Positions 20,040-29,898 of a DNA stretch of 64,000 nt are shown here, one piece after another. This DNA comes from Gemmatimonadaceae bacterium. Its GTDB lineage: Bacteria; Gemmatimonadota; Gemmatimonadetes; Gemmatimonadales; Gemmatimonadaceae. The translations under genes and the position numbers were made by a program. Under the pieces are notes generated by a model that saw nothing but the letters and a program-made list of their open reading frames with translations, ran no database searches and was not told where the DNA came from. Location of the stretch: contig JALHNZ010000009.1 of assembly GCA_022843265.1 (NCBI GenBank), positions 1 to 64,000 of the forward strand, given 5' to 3'. The first letter of the stretch is position 1. Every line of letters starts with the position of its first letter.

Positions 20040-21809
20040 TTGGCTGCCGTGACGACTTCTGCTCGGATGCCCGCCGCCGTCAGATCGCGCCCGACTCCGC
20101 GTTGGGTGCCTGGCGCTGTGCCCTGTCCGGAGCAGGTGGCGAAGTTGCATGCGGAACTGCATTTGCCATCCGTGGTGTGTGAACTGCTGGTGCGTCGTGG
20201 TTACGCCGAAGCGGAAGCGGCACGTCGTTACTTGCGTCCGCGTCTTGAACATCTCTCCTCGCCGAGCACACTAAAAGACTGCGATCGCGTGGTGGACCGG
20301 CTGGTGTCCGCGATTCAGCGTCAGGAAGTGATTTTCGTGCACGGTGACTACGACGTGGATGGCATGTCATCCACCGCACTGCTCACGCGTGTATTGCGCG
20401 GTCTCGGCGCGCAACGTGTCGTGCCGTGGGTGCCCAATCGTCTTACCGATGGGTATGATCTCGGCCCAGCGGGAGTCGCCGCTGCGCGCGCGGCGGGTGC
20501 AACGGTGGTGGTCACGTGCGACTGTGGCACATCAGCCGTTGAAGCGGTCGAAGAGCTTTCGCGCGCTGGTGTCGATGTGATCATCACGGATCATCACTTG
20601 CCGAGCCAGGCGCTGCCTCCCGCCTACGCGGTGGTCAATCCGCGTCGACCGGATTGCGAATCGAGCGACAAGGATCTCGCCGCTGTGGGCGTCGTGTACA
20701 AAATCGCGCTCGCGTTGTGTGACGCGATGGGCGTGTCGCAGGGGCTCGCGCATCAGCAGTTGGACCTTGTGGCGCTGGCCACCATTGCCGACGTGGCGCC
20801 ACTCCGCGGCGAGAACCGCGTGCTCGTGCGGTACGGGCTCAAGTTGCTGGCCGAGACCACGCATCCCGGTTTGCGTGCACTCATTCGTGCGGCCGCCATG
20901 GAGGGCAAGGCGCTCACAGCAGGGCGGGTGGGGTTTGTGCTCGCGCCGCGCCTCAACGCGGCGGGTCGCATTGGTGACGCCAAGCTGGGTTTGTCATTGC
21001 TGCTCGCCGAGCATGATGCCGACGCGAACGTTATTGCGCGCCAGCTTGAAGAGATGAATCGTGATCGACAGACGTTGGATCAGGCCGTATTGAGCGATGC
21101 CATGCGGCAGGTGGATGCGTACGATCTCGATACAACGTTTGGACTCGTACTCGCGAACAAAGGCTGGCACGCCGGAGTGATCGGGATTGTGGCGTCGCGC
21201 ATTGTGGAGCAAACGTGTCGACCCGCCGTGTTGATCGCGATTGATGACGGGATCGGCAAGGGTTCCGGACGATCAATTCCCGCGTTTGATCTTCACGCGG
21301 CATTGGGCGCGTGCTCCGCGCATTTCAGTCGGTATGGCGGTCATCGTGCGGCCGCTGGACTCACGATGCCGGCCGACAGGATTGACGCCTTTCGCGAACA
21401 TTTTGCGTGGCACGCGCGGACTGTTTTGCAGGCCGAAGATCTTGTGCCAGAGTTGCGGATTGACCTGCGCGTAGCGGCGGACCACGTGGGCGACGAACTC
21501 GAAAAACTGCTGCGTCACTTTGAACCGTTTGGCGTGGGCAATGCGGCGCCAACGTTTGCGCTCAACGCGGTGCGTCTGTCCGGCGCACCACGAAAGATCG
21601 GCAAGGACGGACTGCGGCTTTCGTTCAGCCTGCCGCAGCGTACGCTCGATGGTATCGCGTGGGGCATGCCGGTTGACCACGTGCGCATGGATGCATCGCT
21701 CCCGGTTGACGTCGCGTTCCGGCTTGAGCGTGATGACTATCGTGGTGCCAATACGTTGCAGCTGCGCGTGCACGCACTGCGTCAGACCGTTGATCCACAC
21801 ACCGACTGA
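20040..21809 (+). CDS. recJ: single-stranded-DNA-specific exonuclease RecJ
   Basis: FVHGDYDVDGMSSTALL, ITDHHLPSQALPPAYAVVNPRRPDC, LAPRLNAAGRI, KGSGRSIPAFDL, FSRYGGHRAAAGLT. Confidence 0.95.
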   Translation: MAAVTTSARMPAAVRSRPTPRWVPGAVPCPEQVAKLHAELHLPSVVCELLVRRGYAEAEAARRYLRPRLEHLSSPSTLKDCDRVVDRLVSAIQRQEVIFVHGDYDVDGMSSTALLTRVLRGLGAQRVVPWVPNRLTDGYDLGPAGVAAARAAGATVVVTCDCGTSAVEAVEELSRAGVDVIITDHHLPSQALPPAYAVVNPRRPDCESSDKDLAAVGVVYKIALALCDAMGVSQGLAHQQLDLVALATIADVAPLRGENRVLVRYGLKLLAETTHPGLRALIRAAAMEGKALTAGRVGFVLAPRLNAAGRIGDAKLGLSLLLAEHDADANVIARQLEEMNRDRQTLDQAVLSDAMRQVDAYDLDTTFGLVLANKGWHAGVIGIVASRIVEQTCRPAVLIAIDDGIGKGSGRSIPAFDLHAALGACSAHFSRYGGHRAAAGLTMPADRIDAFREHFAWHARTVLQAEDLVPELRIDLRVAADHVGDELEKLLRHFEPFGVGNAAPTFALNAVRLSGAPRKIGKDGLRLSFSLPQRTLDGIAWGMPVDHVRMDASLPVDVAFRLERDDYRGANTLQLRVHALRQTVDPHTD

Positions 21810-21812
21810 ATC

Positions 21813-22328
21813 GTGATGCGAATCGTCGCGGGCAGTTGGCGGGGACGGCGTATTGAAGCGCCCAAGGGCACGCTGGTTCGCCCCACGGCGGATCGCGTGC
21901 GTGAGGCGTGGATGAGCATCATGCACGGGGAGTTGGCCGACGCGCTGGTGATTGACCTGTGCGCTGGCTCCGGCGCGCTTGGGCTGGAAGCGCTGTCGCG
22001 CGGTGCGGCACAGGCAGATTTCGTTGAGCAGTCTGCGCTGTCCATTCGCGTGCTGGAGCGTAACATCGAAACGCTTGGCGCGGGCGATCGCAGCACCATC
22101 GTGCGAGCGGATGCCGTGAAACATGTAGCGGGACTCGCGTCTGGAGCGTACGATGTGGCATTCGCTGACCCGCCGTACGCGGATCAAACAGCCATCCTGT
22201 TGGCGGAGCAATGGCTCAAAGTACCGTTTGCACACGTGCTGGGAATTGAACACGCGGCTGCAGTGATTTTGCCCGGAGGCGGCGACACGCGCCGCTATGG
22301 GGACACCGCTCTGACCTTCTATCGATGA
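21813..22328 (+). CDS. rsmD: 16S rRNA (guanine(966)-N(2))-methyltransferase
   Basis: MRIVAGSWRGRRI...RPTADRVREAWMSI, DLCAGSGALGLEALSRGA, FADPPY. Confidence 0.95.
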   Translation: MMRIVAGSWRGRRIEAPKGTLVRPTADRVREAWMSIMHGELADALVIDLCAGSGALGLEALSRGAAQADFVEQSALSIRVLERNIETLGAGDRSTIVRADAVKHVAGLASGAYDVAFADPPYADQTAILLAEQWLKVPFAHVLGIEHAAAVILPGGGDTRRYGDTALTFYR

Positions 22329-22840
22329 CGTCGCACGCTGGCTCGTCCAATCGCCGTATCGCGCTGTACGCCGGCTCTTTTGATCCGTTCACGCACGGAC
22401 ACGCGGACATTATGCGTCGTGCGCTTGGCTTTGTTGATGAACTGGTGGTGGCCGTGGCGCTCAACGTGAATAAAAAGCCGCTCTTCACCGCGGAAGAACG
22501 TGTGGAGTTTATTCGGGCGTCTGCGGGAAGTGAACCGCGCATCACGGTGCGCGCCTTTAACGGCCTCCTCGTGGATCTTGCGCGCGAGATGAACGCCACG
22601 ATGCTCGTGCGCGGACTTCGTGCGGTAAGCGACTTTGAATACGAGTATCAGATGGCGCTCATGAACCGACACTTGCACGCCGGTCTCGAAACGGTGTTCA
22701 TGGTGCCGTCGAACGAAACCACCTACATCAGCTCAAGCATGGTGCGTGAAGTGGCACGATTCGGTGGCGACATCTCGGCGCTGGTGCACCCGGTGGTCGT
22801 TTCGGCGCTGCAACACAAGTTTGCGTCGCGAGAGTCGTGA
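22325..22840 (+). CDS. coaD: pantetheine-phosphate adenylyltransferase
   Basis: [21 protein letters not shown]...[16 protein letters not shown]. Confidence 0.97.
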   Translation: MTSHAGSSNRRIALYAGSFDPFTHGHADIMRRALGFVDELVVAVALNVNKKPLFTAEERVEFIRASAGSEPRITVRAFNGLLVDLAREMNATMLVRGLRAVSDFEYEYQMALMNRHLHAGLETVFMVPSNETTYISSSMVREVARFGGDISALVHPVVVSALQHKFASRES

Positions 22841-23787
22841 GTAATCAGGATTTTCTGGCGCAGGTGGCAACACGTGCGGCGGCCACGCCGCGCACGATTC
22901 TTTTTCCGGAAGCGAACGACCCACGCGTTCGAGAGGCGGTCGTGCGCCTTGAGGCGGCCGGCACGGTGCGTGCCGTGTTGATCAACGATGTTGGCGATGA
23001 TCCGCGGCTGCCGGCGGTCGCTGATCACTTGTATCAGCGCCGTGCGGCCCGCGGTCTCACGCACGCCGACGCGCTGTCGCTCTCGCGCGATCCCCTGGTG
23101 TTCGCCGACGGATTGGTCGCACTCGGCGAAGCAGACGGCTGCGTTGCCGGCTGCGTGTACACCACGGGCGACGTGATTCGCGCCGCCTTGTGGATGATTG
23201 GCACCTCCGAGGGTGTGCGCACCGTGTCGAGTTCGTTTTATATGGTCGTGCCGCCATTTCGCGGCCGTGGCGATGAGGTGCTCACGTTCACGGATTGTGC
23301 GGTGCTTCCCGAGCCAACGGCTGAGCAACTCGCCGATATCGCGCTCGCCGCCGCCGCAGATCGGGTGCGCATCGTGGGAGACACACCAAAGGTGGCGTTT
23401 CTGTCATTCAGCACCCGCGGCAGTGCGGAAGCGGCAAGCGCAGACCGGGCACGAGCTGCCATCGAGCGGGTCCGTGCCCAGCGTCCTGACCTCGACGTAG
23501 ACGGCGAACTGCAGGCAGACGCCGCGCTGATCGAGAGCATCGGGGCCCGCAAGGCGCCGGGCTCACCAGTTGCCGGACATGCCAATGTACTGGTGTTCCC
23601 ATCGCTCGATGCTGGCAACATCGGGTACAAGCTGGTGGAGCGATTGGCTGGAGCGAAGGCTGTCGGGCCTATCCTTCAGGGGCTGGCGCGACCGGCCAGC
23701 GACCTTTCGCGGGGCGCCTCAGCGGACGACATTGTTCATGTGGCGGCGATTACCGCGTTGCAGTCCGCCGGTGCTCGCAGCGCGTAG
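22837..23787 (+). CDS. pta: phosphate acetyltransferase
   Basis: [75 protein letters not shown]. Confidence 0.93.
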   Translation: MSNQDFLAQVATRAAATPRTILFPEANDPRVREAVVRLEAAGTVRAVLINDVGDDPRLPAVADHLYQRRAARGLTHADALSLSRDPLVFADGLVALGEADGCVAGCVYTTGDVIRAALWMIGTSEGVRTVSSSFYMVVPPFRGRGDEVLTFTDCAVLPEPTAEQLADIALAAAADRVRIVGDTPKVAFLSFSTRGSAEAASADRARAAIERVRAQRPDLDVDGELQADAALIESIGARKAPGSPVAGHANVLVFPSLDAGNIGYKLVERLAGAKAVGPILQGLARPASDLSRGASADDIVHVAAITALQSAGARSA

Positions 23788-23823
23788 TCGCGCCAGGCAA
23801 GCGACGGCCACTTCATCTTTGGT

Positions 23824-24168
23824 GTGGAGATTGACATGGGTTTTGCGATCGAGCGAGATGGAGATCTGCTTGCAGTGTCCGTGGACGGCCAGCTGGTGGT
23901 AGGGAATCGTCAGGAGTTCAAGCAGCTCGTGCTCGACGAAGTGGAGCAAGGTGCACGTCGGGTTCTGATCGACTTTTCGAACACCGGCTACATCGATAGT
24001 TCGGGGCTCGGTGCACTCGTTTCGCTCGGCAAGCGCATTCGTGAGCGCGGTGGTGAGTTGCGGCTGGCTGGCTTGAACGAAGATCTGCGCACGCTCTTTG
24101 AACTCACGCGTCTTGATACGCTCTTCAAGCTCTATGATGCCCGCGACACCGCGCTCGTCGGCTTCTGA
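23824..24168 (+). CDS. STAS domain anti-sigma factor antagonist
   Basis: VLIDFSNTGYIDSSGLGALVSLGKRIRERGGELRLAGL. Confidence 0.9.
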   Translation: MEIDMGFAIERDGDLLAVSVDGQLVVGNRQEFKQLVLDEVEQGARRVLIDFSNTGYIDSSGLGALVSLGKRIRERGGELRLAGLNEDLRTLFELTRLDTLFKLYDARDTALVGF

Positions 24169-24169
24169 G

Positions 24170-24598
24170 ATGAGCGGGGATGCGAGCGCTTCTCGCATGG
24201 AGTGGATCATCGCGTCTGACGTGAGTGAAATCGCGGCGGTCGTGGAGGCCGTCGCCGGCGCGTGTGTTGCCGCTGGCTTTGCCGACAAGGCCTGTCGTCT
24301 GAATGTGCCGGTCGCGCTCACGGAAGCCATGGCCAATGCGATTGTGCGCGGGAACGGCAGCGATGCGTCGCGCCGCGTGCGTGTCAGCGCGTGTATTACC
24401 GATGACACGTTGCGCGTGGAGGTGACGGACGAAGGCAACGGCTTCGATCTGGCGGCGGCCCGCGCTCTGTGTGAGGACCCGGAGTGGGTAGAGCGGGAAG
24501 ATGGTCGCGGCGTGTTTCTGATGCACGCGTTGATGGATAAAGTGGAAACGTGGTGCGATGCGGGGCACACCGTGCGACTGGTGCTGCGGCGCACATGA
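24170..24598 (+). CDS. ATP-binding anti-sigma factor (RsbW/SpoIIAB-like HATPase)
   Basis: VALTEAMANAIVRGNGSD (N-box), VEVTDEGNGFDL (G1), EDGRGVFLMHALMDKVE; ATG at 24170. Confidence 0.88.
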   Translation: MSGDASASRMEWIIASDVSEIAAVVEAVAGACVAAGFADKACRLNVPVALTEAMANAIVRGNGSDASRRVRVSACITDDTLRVEVTDEGNGFDLAAARALCEDPEWVEREDGRGVFLMHALMDKVETWCDAGHTVRLVLRRT

Positions 24599-26277
24599 AC
24601 ACGCTCGGTGCCGTTCTTGGCGCCTATGGTGCGGCGTCGGGACGCGACGCCGCACTGTTCGAGTGGCGCGCCGCGGATCAGTCGCCGCGTCTGCTCGCGG
24701 CCACCGATGTTTCGCGCGCCGCGGACATGCTTCCGCCCGCGGCGACGTCGGAGGAGGTGTTGCCCTGGGCGCGTGCGAATGGCTACCGGGCTGTTTCGGT
24801 GGGGAGCAACATGTTGCCCACATGGCTTGTGATGGCGCCGCCGCTCGTCGACAACCTGACGGCGCTCGATGCGCACGAGGCCGATGCGATCGATGCGTTT
24901 GTCAGTGACGTCCTGCCGCATGTGCGTCGACTTGTCCGGGAACGCGACGGTGCAACACATGAGCTGGCAGAACGATATGAAGAGATCAGTTTGTTGTATG
25001 CTATCGGTGAACTGCTCGGTAGTGGAGCGTCGGTCGAGTCGGTTGCGTTCACGGTGCTTCGCGAACTCGCGCAAACGGTCGGCGCACCGCGTGGCGCATT
25101 GATGCTGCACGATCCGCTGCGTGATGTATTGGTGCCGGCGGCGTTGCTGGGGATTGCGTCCTCAGAGACAACGATTGTCAGTGCGAACGACGAGCACTTG
25201 CTTGCCGTGCGCGCCTTCCGCAGTGGTGAAACGTTTGTTGAAGAGGGCGGGGCGCTTTCGCGCCTGGGCGCACCGCTCCTCGCGTCTGATGGTGGACCCG
25301 TGCTCGCAGTTCCGATTCGACGCACCTCGGCCAGCGGCACTATGTCGCTTGGCTCGGTGCTACTCGCCGGCCGCGTGGGCGATCCGCCGTTCAGCGCGGG
25401 AGATCGCAAGCTCGTCACGACAATCGCCTCGCAGGTTGGCACCGCACTCCACAACGCGCGACTGGTACGGGCCGCGTTGGAGCAGGAGCAGCTGGCGCGT
25501 GAAATGCGACTGGCGCATGATCTGCAGCTCAAGCTGTTGCCCAATCCGAGCGTCGTCGGACCCGAAGCGCGAGCAGCGGCGCGTGTTGTACCAGCGGAGA
25601 GTGTTGGCGGTGATTTCTACTTGCTGGCCCGACTGGCGTCGGATCGCACGGGCGTGGTCATTGGTGACGTCTCGGGCCATGGCTATCAAGCCGCGCTGGT
25701 GATGGCGCTCGCAATCAGTGCGGCGGCCATTCACGTACAAGCCGTCATTGATCCCGGTGTTGCCCTCGATGCCGTGCGTCGATCACTCGTTGACGAATTG
25801 GAAAGTACCGAAATGTCGATCACGCTCTTCTATGGCGTGATTGATGACGAGAGTTGTGTGCTGCGATTTGCTAACGCGGGACATCCGCACGCATTTGTGC
25901 TGCGCACCAACGGGATGACAGAACGACTTGCCGCACTCGTGCCGCCCCTTGGCTTTTGTGGCGATATTCCCGCGAGTCAGGAAGTCTCGTGGAATACTGG
26001 CGATCGACTGCTGCTCTTCACGGATGGTGTTGCCGACGCACGCAATGCCCAGGGCGAACGATTTGGTGAAGCCGCCGTGCTGCGTGCGGCGCTACAATCA
26101 GACCCGAATCCGGAGAGCGTGCTCGCGTCGGTATTTGACGCGGTGCATGCGTTTGTCGGCGTGACGCCACTCATTGACGATCTGGCAGTGGTCGTGCTCG
26201 ATCGCGCTGGCGTACACGCCGAGTCCATGTCGATGCCTTCACACGAACTGCGATCCATGCGACGTGCGCCCGCGTGA
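24595..26277 (+). CDS. GAF domain PP2C-type (SpoIIE/RsbU) serine phosphatase
   Basis: GAF region followed by LQLKLLPNPS, GGDFYLLARLASDRTGVVIGDVSGHGYQAALVMAL, LLLFTDGVADARN. Confidence 0.9.
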   Translation: MNTLGAVLGAYGAASGRDAALFEWRAADQSPRLLAATDVSRAADMLPPAATSEEVLPWARANGYRAVSVGSNMLPTWLVMAPPLVDNLTALDAHEADAIDAFVSDVLPHVRRLVRERDGATHELAERYEEISLLYAIGELLGSGASVESVAFTVLRELAQTVGAPRGALMLHDPLRDVLVPAALLGIASSETTIVSANDEHLLAVRAFRSGETFVEEGGALSRLGAPLLASDGGPVLAVPIRRTSASGTMSLGSVLLAGRVGDPPFSAGDRKLVTTIASQVGTALHNARLVRAALEQEQLAREMRLAHDLQLKLLPNPSVVGPEARAAARVVPAESVGGDFYLLARLASDRTGVVIGDVSGHGYQAALVMALAISAAAIHVQAVIDPGVALDAVRRSLVDELESTEMSITLFYGVIDDESCVLRFANAGHPHAFVLRTNGMTERLAALVPPLGFCGDIPASQEVSWNTGDRLLLFTDGVADARNAQGERFGEAAVLRAALQSDPNPESVLASVFDAVHAFVGVTPLIDDLAVVVLDRAGVHAESMSMPSHELRSMRRAPA

Positions 26278-27095
26278 GTGATCGTCCGCCTCCACCGCGC
26301 AAGCGCTTCGGACAACATTTCCTGCATGATTCGCGCGCGCTCGATGCCATTGTCGACGCGCTGGGACCACTTGCCGGAAAAACGGTTGTCGAGATCGGGC
26401 CCGGCCGCGGCGCGTTAACTGATCGACTGGTTGAACGCGCCGGCCACGTGGTCGCAATCGAGCTCGATCGTCAACTCGCCGAACGGTTGCGCACACAGCA
26501 CGCGGCGCGACCACATGTTCGCATTATTGAGGCCGACGTACTCAACGTGCCCCTGGGCGAAGTCGCAGGCGGTCCGTATGTGCTCGTGGGCAACGTGCCG
26601 TATTACATCACCACACCAATTCTCTTCCACGCGCTCCAACAACCGCGGCCCGACATCGCGGTGTATCTGGTGCAACGCGAAGTGGCCGATCGCATGGCGG
26701 CGGCGCCGGCGAGCAAAATCTATGGAGCGTTGAGCGTGAATCTGCAGGCGCTCGCCAGCGTGCAATTCATTCGTGCGGTTGGTGCGAAGAGTTTTACGCC
26801 ACCGCCCACCGTAGAGTCAGCCATTGTACGTGTGATACCGCATGCCACGCCGGTCATTGATCCACCGCTTGAGTCCGTATTCCGCACGTTTGTCATCGGC
26901 GCATTTGGCTTGCGACGCAAGCAGTTGGTACGCGTGCTGCGCACCTTGACGCCACTTGATGCCGAGGCGAGTACGGAAGCACTCGTCGCGTGTGACATTG
27001 ATCCGATGGCGCGAGCAGAAACCCTGTCCCCAGCGCAGTTCGCCCAGTTAGTTCGCGCACTGGTGGCGCGCGGCGTCAGTCTCCGCGGTTCGTAA
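26274..27095 (+). CDS. rsmA: 16S rRNA dimethyladenosine transferase RsmA/KsgA
   Basis: KRFGQHFLHDSRALDAIV, VVEIGPGRGALTDRL, LVGNVPYYITTPIL. Confidence 0.95.
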   Translation: MSDRPPPPRKRFGQHFLHDSRALDAIVDALGPLAGKTVVEIGPGRGALTDRLVERAGHVVAIELDRQLAERLRTQHAARPHVRIIEADVLNVPLGEVAGGPYVLVGNVPYYITTPILFHALQQPRPDIAVYLVQREVADRMAAAPASKIYGALSVNLQALASVQFIRAVGAKSFTPPPTVESAIVRVIPHATPVIDPPLESVFRTFVIGAFGLRRKQLVRVLRTLTPLDAEASTEALVACDIDPMARAETLSPAQFAQLVRALVARGVSLRGS

Positions 27096-27714
27096 GCGCG
27101 TACGAGAGGCCTTCGAGCTCCATCGCCATATTCACCGTTTTCACAGCAATGTGCGGCGGCACGTGAAGGCTGGTCGGCGCGAAGCTGAGAATCGCGCGCA
27201 CGCCGGCGGCCACGATCAGGTCCACGACGTCCTGCGCATCGTCGGCCGGAATCGCGAGCACCGCAATATCGACGCGATGCGTCAGCACATCGCTGGCGAG
27301 ATCCGAGATGTTTTGCACGGTGGCCTCACCCCACGGACGACCGATCTTGTCCGGGTTCTTGTCGTACACGCCCACCACCTTGAATCCACGCTGCCGGAAT
27401 CCGCGGTACTCCGCGAGAGCCGAACCAATTTTGCCGGCGCCTACGATCACCACCTGCCACGCCTGGCTCAGCCCCATGATGTCGCGCAGTCGCGTCGAGA
27501 GCTCATGCACCGGGTAACCCAGACCACGCTTGCCGAACGAGCCGAAAAAGGACAGATCCTTTCGGACCTGGGCCGGCGTGGTGCCGCAGAGTTGGGCAAG
27601 CTCGTCACTGGACGCCGTTTTCTGGCCAGATTCGTCCAGGCCCTCCAGATAGCGGAGGTACATGGAGAGTCGCCGGACGGTCGATTCCGCGATTCGCTTC
27701 GAGGAGAGGGCCAT
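27076..27714 (-). CDS. rex: redox-sensing transcriptional repressor Rex
   Basis: VRRLSMYLRYLEGL, VRKDLSFFGSFGKRGLGYPV, VVIVGAGKIGSALAEYRGF, VDIAVLAIPA; internal start at 27714 gives the canonical length. Confidence 0.95.
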   Translation of the reverse strand: MALSSKRIAESTVRRLSMYLRYLEGLDESGQKTASSDELAQLCGTTPAQVRKDLSFFGSFGKRGLGYPVHELSTRLRDIMGLSQAWQVVIVGAGKIGSALAEYRGFRQRGFKVVGVYDKNPDKIGRPWGEATVQNISDLASDVLTHRVDIAVLAIPADDAQDVVDLIVAAGVRAILSFAPTSLHVPPHIAVKTVNMAMELEGLSYALTNRGD

Positions 27715-27724
27715 GTCGGGGGTG

Positions 27725-27744
27725 TTTGTGAAATACTTCACAAA
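27725..27744. promoter_or_regulatory. Rex operator (ROP) upstream of rex
   Basis: TTTGTGAA-ATAC-TTCACAAA: 8-bp perfect inverted repeat matching the Rex consensus TTGTGAAWWWWTTCACAA, 10 bp upstream of the rex start. Confidence 0.85.
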
Positions 27745-27806
27745 CTTATGTCGCCGCGGCACCGGATTCCAGCGCGGGACGCCTATTCTGGCGCTACTTT
27801 GACACA

Positions 27807-28901
27807 ATGCGACGTTTTTCACGCCCCACCCGCTCAGCAGTTCGTGGCCACCAGCCGCTCGATGCGGCGATTGAGGCGATGCGCGAGCCACTGACCCGCG
27901 CGGCGCCTGAGCCCACGTCGCTCTCGGAACGGGCCGCGCAGGTGCTGTCCGCCGGACCGCGGGACGCGCGATCGCTGATGCGAGAGGTGTGCCGGGTGGA
28001 CCGGCTCACGGAGGAGGCAGCACAGCGCATGGCCGACGTGTTGCTGGGGGCCCGTGACAATTTTGTGCAGCTGGATGACGATCGATGGGCGCTGGTGCTG
28101 GAGGGGGTGCTGTGCCTCGAGGGGGGTGCGCATCATCTCGGGGTCACTCAGCAAGCCCCGCGGTCGGGAGGTACAACAGCCAACGCCGAGCGCGCTGAGC
28201 CGGTCACGACCAGCGTGGGCAACGTGTTGAGTCCGCGTTACGGCAAGCGTGTGCAGCACGAACACGCGACTCGGCTTGTCGACATTCGGTTCGCGGTGGT
28301 TGACGTGGAAACAACGGGCTCACACGCCGGATCAGTGGACCGCATTACCGAAATCGCGATTGTCACCGTGGCGAACGGCGTTGTTGCCGAACCATGGCAA
28401 CAACTCGTGAATCCCGGTCGATTGATTCCGCCATTTATCACTGGGTTGACCGGCATCTCCAATGCCATGGTGGCGAACGCGCCGCGATTCGACGAGGTCG
28501 CTGATGAAGTTGTCGCGCGATTGCAGGGGCATGTCTTCACGGCGCACAACTCGGCGTTCGATTGGCGCTTCGTGGACAACGAGCTGTCGCGTTCGCTGCG
28601 CACACGATTGACGGGCGCGTCGCTCTGCACGGTGCGCTTGTCACGCAAGTTGCTGCCGTCGTTGCCCAAGCGCTCGCTTGATCGTGTCTGCGCGCATTTC
28701 GGCATTCGCATTGACGGTCGCCATCGCGCCGGCGGTGACGCGCACGCGACGGCGCATGTGCTCGTGCGACTGCTCGAGATTGCGCATGAGGCGGGCATCG
28801 ATACGTGGCCGCAGTTGCTTAAACATCTCAACGGATCGCCGAAGCGCACCGTGCGTCCGTCGGCGCTCCCAACCCCCGTTCGTGAGGATACGACCGCGTG
28901 A
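27807..28901 (+). CDS. DnaQ-like 3'-5' exonuclease (DNA polymerase III epsilon-type)
   Basis: VVDVETTGSHAGSVDRITEIAIV (ExoI), FTAHNSAFDWRFVDNEL (ExoII), HRAGGDAHATAHVL (ExoIII). Confidence 0.88.
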   Translation: MRRFSRPTRSAVRGHQPLDAAIEAMREPLTRAAPEPTSLSERAAQVLSAGPRDARSLMREVCRVDRLTEEAAQRMADVLLGARDNFVQLDDDRWALVLEGVLCLEGGAHHLGVTQQAPRSGGTTANAERAEPVTTSVGNVLSPRYGKRVQHEHATRLVDIRFAVVDVETTGSHAGSVDRITEIAIVTVANGVVAEPWQQLVNPGRLIPPFITGLTGISNAMVANAPRFDEVADEVVARLQGHVFTAHNSAFDWRFVDNELSRSLRTRLTGASLCTVRLSRKLLPSLPKRSLDRVCAHFGIRIDGRHRAGGDAHATAHVLVRLLEIAHEAGIDTWPQLLKHLNGSPKRTVRPSALPTPVREDTTA

Positions 28902-29779
28902 CCGCCCCACAACCGCTCGTTCAATCGCGTCAGCTCGGACGCTGGCGCATTCACGCCATTCAAGCCGGTGGCCAGCAGCTCGACGGCGGCGCCATGTTCG
29001 GTGTGGTGCCCAAAACGTTGTGGGAGCGCCGCATTCCGGCCGACGAACGCAACCGCATTCCCATGGGCATGCGCTGTTTGCTCGTGGAGCATGATGATGG
29101 ACTCGTGCTCATTGATACCGGATCCGGCAACAAGGAGAACGAGAAATTTCATCAGATCTACGGCATTGAAAACGCTGGTGCAGACGGTCGCACGAATCTC
29201 GAAGACGGTTTACGCGAGTTGGGTTTTGCGCCGGGTGATGTGTCACTGGTGATCAACACGCACCTGCATTTTGATCACGCGGGCGGCAACACGTGGCGCA
29301 CGCCGTCTGGAAATGTGGAAGCCTCATTTCCGAACGCGCGCTACGTCGTGCAGCGCGGGGAAATGCACTGGGCAACGCACACGAACGAGCGCACAGCCGC
29401 CAGCTACTTTGGCGCAAACTGGGATGCGATTGTTGCAACCGATCGCTTTGATCTGGTGGAGGGCGAGCCCGAAGTGCGGCCCGGCATTCAGCTGCTGCGC
29501 ACACCGGGGCACACGCCGCATCACCAGAGTGTGAAGCTCACATCGGGTGGGGAGACGGCGGTGTTTCTCGCGGACGTCACGCCCACGGCGTCGCACTTGC
29601 CACTGCCGTGGATCATGGGCTATGACGTGGAGCCGCTGGTGACACTCGAATCCAAGCGCCATTTACATGCACAAGCCGCGGCGGGAGATTGGCTCATGAT
29701 TTTTGAGCACGATGCCACGCACGCGTGGGGACGCATTGAACACGATGGCAAGGCATACGCGCTGATTGCGGGGAGCTGA
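28898..29779 (+). CDS. MBL-fold metallo-hydrolase
   Basis: INTHLHFDHAGGNT (HxHxDH), RTPGHTPHHQSV. Confidence 0.9.
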   Translation: MTAPQPLVQSRQLGRWRIHAIQAGGQQLDGGAMFGVVPKTLWERRIPADERNRIPMGMRCLLVEHDDGLVLIDTGSGNKENEKFHQIYGIENAGADGRTNLEDGLRELGFAPGDVSLVINTHLHFDHAGGNTWRTPSGNVEASFPNARYVVQRGEMHWATHTNERTAASYFGANWDAIVATDRFDLVEGEPEVRPGIQLLRTPGHTPHHQSVKLTSGGETAVFLADVTPTASHLPLPWIMGYDVEPLVTLESKRHLHAQAAAGDWLMIFEHDATHAWGRIEHDGKAYALIAGS

Positions 29780-29898
29780 CGCTGAGCGCGAGCGAATACG
29801 CACGGCGGTGATACGTGTCGTCTCATGCGTGAACCTTTGAGAGGCGAGGCGTGTCAACTGTACCGACGCGAAGTTTCCCCGAACGTGCGGAGCGTGCG

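Noticed and set aside
23719-25110. 463-aa minus-strand ORF
   Set aside because: Antisense to pta end, STAS, HATPase and SpoIIE genes; basic shadow-ORF composition.
27151-27894. 247-aa plus-strand ORF
   Set aside because: Antisense to rex; no motifs.
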